From positions 1-34,320 of the forward strand of contig JBKOUY010000084.1 in assembly GCA_046723645.1 (NCBI GenBank): a DNA stretch of 34,320 nucleotides. Direction: 5' to 3'. The notes beneath the pieces are model-generated. The model worked only from the letters and a program-made list of their open reading frames with translations. It did no database searches and had not been told where the DNA came from. The position numbers and the translations under genes were made by a program. Below are positions 23,001 to 28,627 of the stretch, piece by piece. The stretch comes from DASQUK01 sp046723645 (GTDB taxonomy: Bacteria; Actinomycetota; Acidimicrobiia; Acidimicrobiales; VFJN01). How positions within the stretch are numbered: position 1 is the stretch's first letter; every line of letters begins with the position of its first letter.

Positions 23001-23177
23001 CTCGGCGATCGTGGATAGCTGGTCGGTCTGGACCACTGCGGTATAGGCGTCCAGCTGGTCGTCGTCGTCAGCCGGCTGGCTCTGGGCAGGGGCGGCGGTA
23101 GCGCTGCCGGCTGCGAGCCCGGAGAGCAGGACGATGACGGCCAGGACGGAGACGAGTCGGCGCGGCGTGCGCTTCAT
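20046..23177 (-). CDS. Secreted M14 zinc carboxypeptidase with large C-terminal extension
   Basis: The protein has 1043 residues. A Sec signal peptide (MKRTPRRLVSVLAVIVLLSG..., cleavage near Ala29) precedes a propeptide-like region and the M14 domain (~115-435). Zinc ligands are His186 and Glu189 (STQHAREW) and His319 (VNYHSNG). DPNRNFPNHWG carries the carboxylate-binding Asn-Arg, and the catalytic Glu390 is in LAWTPELS. The C-terminal ~600 residues include a ThuA/glutamine-amidotransferase-like region (RVLVVAAEDYTG...LLAGDS) and a jelly-roll segment (SIDLSAYAGGTVEISIAYASDW) as in immune-inhibitor-A-type proteins. It should degrade extracellular peptides. AGGGGGG precedes the start. A terminator-like hairpin lies beyond its 3' end. 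Confidence 0.9.
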   Translation of the reverse strand: MKRTPRRLVSVLAVIVLLSGLAAGSATAAPAQSQPADDDDQLDAYTAVVQTDQLSTIAEQGIDVSGQRRVADGIELDMVLDRAQADRLRGKGVDLKLTRVKGGKTVQQFAAEQAADGFNVWRSYDEAGGIRDQLYAAARTTPQLVKLEVLGHTGQGREIIAVKLTQGAGDIPDGTRPAVLYSSTQHAREWISTEVNRRLMNHFIDRWRANDREIRKLLQTTEFWFILVANPDGYQYTFDHERLWRKNLRDNNGDGQTQVGDGVDPNRNFPNHWGYDEEGSSSIQSSDTYRGPAPLSEPETQAMVGLLDRIGFAFQVNYHSNGQWLLYAEGWQTSTPTADDPIYYAMSGNLDNPAIAEFHPGLSSDVLYVTNGETTDYAHATTGALAWTPELSAGCDGCGFVFPDDDELVQAEFERNLPFAMSVARSAVDPANPKTVTGITTKPFYVDSDDPYKSSNPGTQLSFTKSYGDPQPVAVIAKRSLGAVTVKYRINGGDVQSAPTSEWEGGSRYNPASVYYHQMRGVVTGTDPGDSVEVWFEGGGAVSDSFTYDAVSETGNRVLVVAAEDYTGASPVQDPAGPHFVTQYTDALAANGEQADVYDIDAAGRIAPDALGVLSHYDGVVWETGNDLVTRTAGLAGGNADRLALDELLEFRSYMNEGGRVLLAGDSAGQQYTRAAVGDQMYDPKGEVVCTIAGEPNPDIDERRCLPLWGSFFGGDTMNDVVQYYLGGYVAVANDGHVGGVAFDSIGVDDPFTGLTWGLDDPIFAGNNFRRSSFLATSGILPVDQFKQFDSWPAARYAKPGGPFDPHTGTQYVYSQIADVSYKRLTREIAVPTTGGSLTFWTSYDTEAEWDHLFVEARTPGGDDWTTLPDANGHTTTATGQSCPAGWVELHPHLAHYQTWDGVDSCTGTGTTGAWNAASGNSAGWQQWSIDLSAYAGGTVEISIAYASDWASQGIGVFVDDITLPDGTSTSFETGLDGWAIAGPPEGSAPNVNNFTRTDASGFPVGNAIATPHSLLLGFGLEGVSTEAERNAVMGRALDHLLQ

Positions 23178-23293
23178 GAGTAGTGGCCCCCCTGGTCGAT
23201 GCGGTGTCGATCCGCAATCGAGCCTGCCCTGGGGGGGAACTATGTGTCAACCGTCACACGTTCGGGCTGGGCAGATCGCCCACATCTTCGTGG

Positions 23294-23953
23294 TCAGGTC
23301 CGGCGGCGCCGGGTCAGATTGCTGGGCGACTCAGCCACCTCGAGGGCCGATCGCAGGTCGGCCACGAAGCCTTGCAATGCGGCGCGCCGGTCGTCCCGGT
23401 CCGGCACGCGCACGATGGCCGCGGGATGCACCGTCGCGACCATGGGCGGACCGAACGCGGAGTCCAGCACCTGGCCGCGCAGCGACGCGATCGCGCGTGC
23501 CTTGCCGAGCACTGCCCGCACCGCGGTGGCGCCCATGGCGACGATCACGCCGGGGCGCACGTGGGCGACCTCCTCGTGCAACCACGGGGAACACGCCTCG
23601 ATCTCGGTGGCGTTGGGGCGCTTGTGGATGCGGCGCTTCCCGCGCGCCTCCCACTTGAAGTGCTTGACCGCGTTGGAGACGTACACGGCGCCGCGGTCGA
23701 TCCCGGCGGCCTCCAGCGCGTCGTCGAGGACCCGCCCCGCGGGGCCGACGAATGGTGCCCCCCTCTTGTCCTCCTCGTCCCCGGGCTGCTCGCCCACGAG
23801 CATGATCGGTGCGGGGACCGGCCCCTCGCCGAACACCGTCTGGGTGGCGCGCCGGTAGAGCTCACAGCGCTCGCACTGGGCGGCCGCGGCGGCGACCTCG
23901 GCGAGCTGGCGGGCATCGGCTCCGGACGCCGCGCTCCGCCGGTTCCTCATCAT
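23294..23953 (-). CDS. udgX: UdgX-type uracil-DNA glycosylase
   Basis: The protein has 219 residues from ATG 23953 (ATG 23950 and upstream GTGs are alternatives). It is a family 4-like UDG: CERCELY (Cys27, Cys30) and a cysteine at 121 (EIEACSPWL) for the [4Fe-4S] cluster, motif A VGEQPGDEEDKRGAPFVGPAG, and motif B-like ATVHPAAIVR. The insertion GKRRIHKRP at ~105-112 is the KRRIH loop unique to UdgX, whose histidine (His110 here) in the Mycobacterium smegmatis enzyme bonds covalently to the abasic site after uracil removal. NAVKHFKW also matches UdgX. It lies on the same strand as, and 120 nt downstream of, the sigma-factor gene. Confidence 0.92.
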   Translation of the reverse strand: MMRNRRSAASGADARQLAEVAAAAAQCERCELYRRATQTVFGEGPVPAPIMLVGEQPGDEEDKRGAPFVGPAGRVLDDALEAAGIDRGAVYVSNAVKHFKWEARGKRRIHKRPNATEIEACSPWLHEEVAHVRPGVIVAMGATAVRAVLGKARAIASLRGQVLDSAFGPPMVATVHPAAIVRVPDRDDRRAALQGFVADLRSALEVAESPSNLTRRRRT

Positions 23954-24073
23954 CACGTTGCGCACGACGGTCCCATCGCTCGTCTCCCTGGGTGGGCTGC
24001 GCACGCGCTACCCCGCAGACGGGCAACGAAACGGGCGCCGGCCTTTGGCGTGTCGCCGTCGATCGGGCGGTGG

Positions 24074-24943
24074 TCAGGCGCCCAGCATGTGCCGGCGCAG
24101 CCGATGGATGGCCTTGCGCAACAGCCGTGACACCTGCATCTGGCTGCAGTCGAGCACCTCGGCGATCTGCGACTGCGTGCGCTCCTCGAGGAAGTACTGG
24201 CGGAGCAGGTCGCGGTCCTCCTCCGACATGAGCTCCAGGCTCTGCTGCAGCGCGAAGCGGTTCTCGATGCCGAGGAAGCCCCGGTCGAGCTGGCCGATCA
24301 CCTGTTCCGCCTGCAGCCCGCTGGCGGGGTCGGGCGCGTCGAGCGAGGTCGTGATCCGGGCGTCCTCGGCGGTGAACGCCTCGAGGACCGCGTGCTCGTC
24401 GACACCGATGAAATCGGCGATCTCCCCCGGCGACGGCGGGCGCCCGAGGTCGTGCGTGAGCAACTCCTGGGCGTCGCGCACCGGCGTCGACAGCTCATGC
24501 ACCCGGCGGGGCACGCGGATCGCCCAGCCGGTGTCGCGGAAGTGGCGCCGCAGTGACCCGATGATCGTCGGCTTGGCGAACGCCAGGAACGGGGTCCGCC
24601 GGTCGGGATCGAAACGCCTGAGGGCGAGCAGCAGTGCCTCGTAGGCGACCTGGGTCAGGTCGTCGACGGGCTCGCCTCGCCGGTAGTGGCGCCGCGCCTG
24701 AGCCTCGGCGTGGCCGCGGTACTGCTGGACCAGCGTCTGGAGGGCCTCGACGTCCCGTCGGTGCGCGTATCGCACGTGCAGTGCCCATACCTCCCGATCG
24801 ACGGCGGGACGCTGCGCGCGCCCCTCCAGCCAGCGCCGGTCCACCGCATCGGCGGGGATCGTCAGGGCGGCGTGGGCGCGGTCGGACGCACGGGAGAGGT
24901 CATCGAGCGCCCGCTGACAACGGCGGACTTCCCGGGCGAGCAC
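24074..24943 (-). CDS. SigB/SigF-type RNA polymerase sigma factor (sigma A of the stress locus)
   Basis: The protein has ~289 residues. Sigma region 2 is HRRDVEALQTLVQQYRGHAEAQARRHYRRGEPVDDLTQVAYEALLLALRRFDP, given as a span (~60-112), with RTPFLAFAKPTIIGSLRRHFRDTGWAIRVPRRV following. Region 3 is LGRPPSPGEIADFIGVDEHAV, and region 4 MSEEDRDLLRQYFLEERTQSQIAEVLDCSQMQVSRLLRKAIHRLRRHM. This is the group-3 SigB/F/G architecture controlled by anti-sigma ATPases. An unusual ~60-residue N-terminal extension precedes region 2. The start is uncertain: GTG at 24943, GTG at 24955, or the 25078 GTG, which would overlap the divergent gene. Confidence 0.85.
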   Translation of the reverse strand: MLAREVRRCQRALDDLSRASDRAHAALTIPADAVDRRWLEGRAQRPAVDREVWALHVRYAHRRDVEALQTLVQQYRGHAEAQARRHYRRGEPVDDLTQVAYEALLLALRRFDPDRRTPFLAFAKPTIIGSLRRHFRDTGWAIRVPRRVHELSTPVRDAQELLTHDLGRPPSPGEIADFIGVDEHAVLEAFTAEDARITTSLDAPDPASGLQAEQVIGQLDRGFLGIENRFALQQSLELMSEEDRDLLRQYFLEERTQSQIAEVLDCSQMQVSRLLRKAIHRLRRHMLGA

Positions 24944-25050
24944 ACCGGACGGCACCCTCCGTCCGTTCCCGCCGGGCGCCGTCGCTACACCTGCCCGGGT
25001 CGAGGGATCAGGGGAGGGTCCCACGGGTATGGCGTTCGCGGACGCATGCG

Positions 25051-25056
25051 TACGAT
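25051..25056 (+). promoter_or_regulatory. Candidate -10 element of the PAS-like/ATPase gene pair
   Basis: TACGAT ends 9 nt before ATG 25066, predicting a leaderless or near-leaderless transcript. Confidence 0.4.
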
Positions 25057-25065
25057 CCGCTCGGG

Positions 25066-25509
25066 ATGGTAATGCCACGAGAAGCCACCGATGACCACAC
25101 CAAGGTGCTCGCGGACATGCGCGTCCGCGTCGAGTCCGCCGCTGCCGAGATCGACCGCCTGACGTCGGAGGTCACGGCCCGGGAGGAGTTGGTCGACGAG
25201 CTGGAGACCGTCATCGACATCGTGCTGGGCATGCTCGATACCCAGGTCGTGATAGTCGGTGACGACAGGCGGATCCGGGCTCTCAGCCGGGGAGCCAGCG
25301 AGCACCTCCCGGGCGACGGCGCCGTCGTCGGCAGGGCCCTGTCGTCCGTGGTGCCCGAGGACGTCTTCGGGGCGTTGGAGGCGCGCCTCGTGCGGGCGGA
25401 GAGTCGCTCGGACGATGGGGCGGCGGACGATGCCGGGTCGGAGTCGATGCCGATGGACGTCCAACCGCTGCCGGGCGGCGGTGCCGTGGTCGTGTTCGGA
25501 GCGGGGTGA
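25066..25509 (+). CDS. PAS-like sensory protein with N-terminal coiled coil
   Basis: The protein has 147 residues. Residues ~12-50 (MRVRVESAAAEIDRLTSEV and TAREELVDELETV) predict a coiled coil. Residues ~50-100 look like a PAS half-domain: IVLGMLDTQVVIVGDDRRIRALSRGASEHL, then GRALSSVVPED. The tail ends VQPLPGGGAVVVFGAG. It has no output domain, so it may act by binding the ATPase encoded 4 nt downstream or a sigma factor. The genes are adjacent and presumably cotranscribed. ATG 25072 is an alternative start. Sensory input unknown. Confidence 0.65.
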   Translation: MVMPREATDDHTKVLADMRVRVESAAAEIDRLTSEVTAREELVDELETVIDIVLGMLDTQVVIVGDDRRIRALSRGASEHLPGDGAVVGRALSSVVPEDVFGALEARLVRAESRSDDGAADDAGSESMPMDVQPLPGGGAVVVFGAG

Positions 25510-25513
25510 TCGC

Positions 25514-25930
25514 ATGGACGATGGGAGTCCGAAGCAGCATGACAAGGCGGCCGACCGCATCGAGCTGTCGCTGCCGCCGGACAGCCGGTACATGCGGCTG
25601 GCGCGGCTGATGGCGAGCGGGGTGGCGACGTCGTGCGGGCTGCCGCTCGAGGAGGTCGAGGACTTCCGCATCGCCGTCGACGAGCTGTGCGCAACGCTGA
25701 TCGAGATGGGTGACGGCGACCATGTGCAGCTGGCGTTCCAGATGACGGGCGATGCGCTGGTTGTGGTGGGCACCACGACCGCCTCGGGCAACGAGGTGAT
25801 CGACGACGATCGCCTGAGCCTCAGCCGGCAGATCCTCGACGTGGTGACCGACGGCCATGGGCTGGAGCGCTCCGCCGGCCGGCTCGCGTTCACGGCCCGC
25901 AAGCGGTTGCGGGGGAGCGGGGTGGGCTGA
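25514..25930 (+). CDS. RsbW/SpoIIAB-like ATP-binding (anti-sigma) protein, degenerate
   Basis: The protein has 138 residues. The order IELSLPPDSRYMRLARLMASGVATSCGLPLEEVEDFRIAVDELCATLIE (residues ~16-64) is that of HATPase_c anti-sigma kinases of the RsbW/SpoIIAB group. In the N-box, the Mg-binding asparagine expected after DELCA is Thr, and no clear DxGxG G1 box follows (the region reads DDRLSLSRQILDVV). It may therefore bind a sigma factor without efficient kinase activity. Its position between two SigB/F-type sigma genes supports an anti-sigma role. The ATG at 25514 follows the PAS-like stop by 4 nt. Confidence 0.75.
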   Translation: MDDGSPKQHDKAADRIELSLPPDSRYMRLARLMASGVATSCGLPLEEVEDFRIAVDELCATLIEMGDGDHVQLAFQMTGDALVVVGTTTASGNEVIDDDRLSLSRQILDVVTDGHGLERSAGRLAFTARKRLRGSGVG

Positions 25931-25965
25931 CGGATGCGCCGAGTCGCCGGGGCTCGGGCGCGGGC

Positions 25966-26265
25966 TCAGGCCGCGACGTCGAGCACGAGTTGCTCGTCGT
26001 CGCGCGTGAAGATGTAGCGCAGGCCCCCGACGCCGGAGATGTCGACGACCGCGAGGTCGATGACGCCATCGTCGCTCCGCCACCGGTCGAGCAACTCCAC
26101 CATCTGGACGTGGTCGCCCAGGTCGCCGCTCGGCTGGAAGCTCAGCGTGACCGGGGTTCCTCCCGGGACCACGCCGCCATCGATGGGCAGCGGGTCCAGC
26201 GGTAGCACGTCGAGCAGCACTCGCTCCGGCATGTCTTCGACGAACACCAGCTGGCAGGTTGTCAT
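25966..26265 (-). CDS. Unknown 99-residue protein coupled to a sigma factor
   Basis: The protein begins MTTCQLVFVEDMPERVLLD and is rich in beta-strand residues, with an acidic surface and a late segment VIDLAVVDISGVGGLRYIFTRDDEQLVLDV. The fold could be a small beta protein, and the LAVVDISGVGGL stretch loosely recalls the conserved strand-loop of STAS anti-anti-sigma proteins, but the usual D-S phosphosite context is not convincing. The start overlaps the upstream sigma stop in an ATGA arrangement (26262-26265), so it is translationally coupled to that sigma factor. A partner or regulator of the sigma factor is the simplest inference. No family recognised. Confidence 0.7.
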   Translation of the reverse strand: MTTCQLVFVEDMPERVLLDVLPLDPLPIDGGVVPGGTPVTLSFQPSGDLGDHVQMVELLDRWRSDDGVIDLAVVDISGVGGLRYIFTRDDEQLVLDVAA

Positions 26266-27065
26266 GAGACCAACTCGGGTTGGGTGGTCGGGTCGATGGC
26301 AGACAGGTTCATGCGCGCGAGGCTGGCCCGGAGCAGGCGAGACACCTGCACCTGGCTCACGCCCACGATCTCGCCGATCTGCGACTGGCTGAGCCCGCTG
26401 AGATAGCGGAGCTCGACGATGCGGCGTTCGCGTGCGGGTAGCTCGCGCAGGAGCCGCTCGACGGTCAAGCGCGCATCCACGGCATGGAGCTCCGCGTCGT
26501 CATGTCCCAGGTTCTCCAGGTCGTCCTCGTCGTCGTCACCAGTAGGCGCCAGGGGGGTCTTCCGGTAGCAGCGTGCCGCCTCGAGGGCATCCAGCACGTC
26601 CTCCACCGCCACGCCCGTGTGGTCGGCGACCTCCTCGGCCGTCGGCGAGCGGCCCAGCGCCTGGCTCAGGTCATTGACCGCGACTTTGATCGTGTGCTGC
26701 AGGTCCCGAACCCGCCGGGGGACGTGCACCGCCCACGTCGTGTCGCGGAAGTGGCGACGCAGCTCACCTGTGATCGTGGGGACGGCGAAGGTGGCGAATG
26801 TGGCGCCGTAGTCGGGGTCGAAGCGCTCGACCGCCTTGAGCACGCCCAGCATGGCGACCTGGGTCAGGTCGTCCAGCGGCTCACCCTTGCCGGCAAACCG
26901 GCGGGCGCAGTGGACCGCGAGCCAGCGATGGTCCTCGATCAGGCGGTTGCGGACCGCTCGATCGCCGCTGGTCCGGTACTTCCGGAACAGCTCGTGGTCG
27001 CTGCGGTTCGTGCGATTCGTGCTGGTGGCGGACGCTTCGGTGCTCACGACAGTCTCGCTTCGCAT
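26262..27065 (-). CDS. SigB/SigF-type RNA polymerase sigma factor (sigma B of the stress locus)
   Basis: The protein has 267 residues. Region 2 spans about 25-80 (ELFRKYRTSGDRAVRNRLIEDH ... GEPLDDLTQVAMLGVLKAVERFDPDYG), then ATFAVPTITGELRRHFRDTTWAVHVPRRVRDLQ. Region 3 has LGRSPTAEEVADHTGVAVEDVLDAL, and an acidic linker GDDDEDDLENLGHDDAEL comes before region 4 (LPARERRIVELRYLSGLSQSQIGEIVGVSQVQVSRLLRASLARM). It matches group-3 general-stress sigma factors and resembles the other sigma factor in this locus at the same landmarks. The final codon overlaps the start of the 99-residue gene. ATG 27065 is used; a GTG a few codons in is possible. Confidence 0.9.
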   Translation of the reverse strand: MRSETVVSTEASATSTNRTNRSDHELFRKYRTSGDRAVRNRLIEDHRWLAVHCARRFAGKGEPLDDLTQVAMLGVLKAVERFDPDYGATFATFAVPTITGELRRHFRDTTWAVHVPRRVRDLQHTIKVAVNDLSQALGRSPTAEEVADHTGVAVEDVLDALEAARCYRKTPLAPTGDDDEDDLENLGHDDAELHAVDARLTVERLLRELPARERRIVELRYLSGLSQSQIGEIVGVSQVQVSRLLRASLARMNLSAIDPTTQPELVS

Positions 27066-27112
27066 GGGTTATGTGGCCCATCCCTTCCCCCATCAGCCCA
27101 TCGCTACACAAG

Positions 27113-27187
27113 TAGTGGGCGCTCGCGGAGCTCCGTGAATGGATTTGGCCGGCGAGACACCACGATGACTTCCGTGAGCGCCCACTA
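27113..27187. repeat. Inverted repeat between divergent sigma and SDR genes
   Basis: TAGTGGGCGCTC (27113-27124) and GAGCGCCCACTA (27176-27187) are perfect 12-bp complements, and pairing continues inward for about 5 bp if one G-T pair is allowed. A second inverted pair, TTGGCCGG (27145-27152) and CCGGCCAA (27192-27199), interlocks with it. The right arm overlaps the SDR -10 element. Confidence 0.8.
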
Positions 27188-27191
27188 GCTT
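27186..27191 (+). promoter_or_regulatory. Candidate -10 element of the SDR gene
   Basis: TAGCTT ends 7 nt before ATG 27199, predicting a leaderless mRNA. It overlaps the right arm of the 12-bp inverted repeat, so a factor bound there would block it. Confidence 0.45.
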
Positions 27192-27198
27192 CCGGCCA

Positions 27199-27954
27199 AT
27201 GGATCTCGGGATCAGCGGCCGTCGAGCCGCGGTGGCTGCGGCGTCGGGCGGGTTGGGGTTCGGGTGTGCACGTGCGCTGGCCAGGGAGGGCGTGCGCGTG
27301 GCGCTCTGCGGTCGGCGTCCGGGCCGGGTCGGCGCCGCCGTGGCCACCCTCCAGGCCGAGGGCGGCGACGTCGTGGGCGTGGTGGCGGACGTCTCCGATG
27401 CGGAGGGTTGCGGCGTGTTCGTCGCCAGCGCCGTGGAGGCGCTCGGTGGCGTGGACATCCTGGTGACGAACGCGGGCGGGCCGCCCCCCGGCACGTTCGC
27501 GTCGACTGACCTGGCCGCCTACCCGCCCGCGTTGCGGCTGAACCTGCTGTCGACGGTTGCCATGTGCAAGGCGGCGGTGCCGGCGATGGCCGAGCGCGGC
27601 TGGGGTCGGGTCGTCGCCGTCACGTCGATGACCGTGCGCCAGCCGTCCCCAACCCTGATCCTGTCGAACACCGCCCGTGCCGGCGCCACGGCGTTCCTCA
27701 AGACCCTTGCGACCGAGGTTGCGCCCCAGGGAGTGACGGTCAATTCGGTCCAGCCCGGACTGCATGCAACCGACCGGTTGGCCCAGCTCTACGGCGGCGA
27801 CCTGGCAGCGGCGTCGGCGAGCGTGCCGGCTGGCCGGCTCGGCGACCCCGACGACTTTGGCGACGCGGTGGCATTCCTCTGCTCCGAGCAGGCGCGATTC
27901 ATCACCGGCACCGCCGTTTGGATCGACGGCGGCGCCTATGCCGGATTGATGTAG
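27199..27954 (+). CDS. Short-chain dehydrogenase/reductase with a non-classical active site
   Basis: The protein has 251 residues. The Rossmann start AAAASGGLGFGCARALAREG has Ala/Ser in place of the usual TG, CGRRPGRV suggests NADP binding, and VTNAGGPPPG is the NAG motif. The serine of the catalytic set is present (VVAVTSMTVRQPSPTLILSN), but the Tyr-x3-Lys pair reads Asn-x3-Ala/Arg (SNTARAGATAFLKTLA), as in a divergent SDR subgroup often labelled 3-oxoacyl-ACP reductase. PAGRLGDPDDFGDAVAFLCSEQARFITGTAVWIDGGAYAGLM is a standard SDR C-terminus (residues ~210-251). Activity may be altered. The substrate is unknown. Confidence 0.85.
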   Translation: MDLGISGRRAAVAAASGGLGFGCARALAREGVRVALCGRRPGRVGAAVATLQAEGGDVVGVVADVSDAEGCGVFVASAVEALGGVDILVTNAGGPPPGTFASTDLAAYPPALRLNLLSTVAMCKAAVPAMAERGWGRVVAVTSMTVRQPSPTLILSNTARAGATAFLKTLATEVAPQGVTVNSVQPGLHATDRLAQLYGGDLAAASASVPAGRLGDPDDFGDAVAFLCSEQARFITGTAVWIDGGAYAGLM

Positions 27955-27979
27955 GGGAGCGGAGCCCGCCGCTCGGGGC

Positions 27980-28243
27980 TCAGTCCACCCGCAGCTTGCT
28001 CGTCAGCTCGTCGCGCCGTGCCTCGAAGTCCTCGAGCCCCATCTTCCCGTCGTCGAAGGCGGCGTGCAGCTCGGCCAGCTGCGCCAGGACCTTCGCCTGG
28101 TCGACCTCGGGAGCGGGGGCCTCGGACCCCTGCTCATCGCTCTGCTCGGCGCGCTGGGCCCGCCGCTCGAGCTTGGCCTGCGCTTTGGCCTGCTTGTCGC
28201 GGTCCCGTTGGAGCTTGCCGAAGGTCGTTCGCCGCCGTGACAC
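27980..28243 (-). CDS. Small charged protein with SHOCT-like C-terminus
   Basis: The protein has 87 residues. A basic, helical N-terminus (FGKLQRDRDKQAKAQAKLERRAQRAEQ) is followed by an acidic linker and a C-terminal LAELHAAFDDGKMGLEDFEARRDELTSKL, which has the SHOCT pattern (L..L...G.I...EFE..K..LL). SHOCT motifs are thought to mediate oligomerisation. It starts 6 nt after the stop of the cold-shock gene, so the two are probably cotranscribed, and the basic N-terminus could contact RNA. Function unknown. Confidence 0.7.
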   Translation of the reverse strand: MSRRRTTFGKLQRDRDKQAKAQAKLERRAQRAEQSDEQGSEAPAPEVDQAKVLAQLAELHAAFDDGKMGLEDFEARRDELTSKLRVD

Positions 28244-28249
28244 GTCTAG

Positions 28250-28450
28250 TCAGAGCACCCGGACGTTCTGGGCCTCGTCGCCCTTGCGGCCCGGCCCGAT
28301 CTCGAACTCGACCTGCTGTCCCGCCTCGAGCGAGCGGTAGCCGGTGCCTTGGATGTTGGAGAAGTGGACGAACACGTCGCTCCCGTCCTCACGCGAGATG
28401 AAGCCGTAGCCCTTCTCGGCGTTGAAGAACTTGACGGTGCCTACTGCCAT
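28250..28450 (-). CDS. Cold-shock domain protein (CspA family)
   Basis: The protein has 66 residues. It is a single cold-shock domain with the two RNA-binding motifs intact: KGYGFISRED (RNP1) and DVFVHFSNIQ (RNP2), opening TVKFFNAEKG. It binds single-stranded RNA/DNA and melts RNA structure. The upstream leader on this strand holds a repetitive GATACAGATAGGCAGAGACA stretch and no strong ribosome-binding site, so translation may depend on leader structure. The SHOCT-like gene follows 6 nt downstream. Confidence 0.95.
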   Translation of the reverse strand: MAVGTVKFFNAEKGYGFISREDGSDVFVHFSNIQGTGYRSLEAGQQVEFEIGPGRKGDEAQNVRVL

Positions 28451-28615
28451 GGTGTCTCTGCCTATCTGTATCTGTGCCCGCGCCGACTCGAGGCGCGGTA
28501 CTGCAGGGATGAGGCTACGCCGTACGGGCGCCGGATCGCGCTTTTTCGAATCGCCGTCCGCAGCGGCCGGGCGCCTCACGCCGCCGGTAGCGGCGGGGAT
28601 GCGCCACGGCCCGGC

Positions 28616-28621
28616 TACCTT
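28616..28621 (+). promoter_or_regulatory. Candidate -10 element of the putA-like gene
   Basis: TACCTT ends 6 nt before GTG 28628, predicting leaderless transcription and supporting that start. Confidence 0.45.
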
Positions 28622-28627
28622 GACCCC

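Noticed and set aside
23245..23250. TTGACA on the minus strand upstream of the M14 peptidase as a -35
   Set aside because: No -10-like hexamer lies 16-19 bp further on, where the sequence is a run of C.
25966..26265. STAS anti-anti-sigma domain call for the 99-residue protein
   Set aside because: One strand-loop (LAVVDISGVGGL) is suggestive, but the phosphoserine context and the rest of the fold do not match. Left as unknown.
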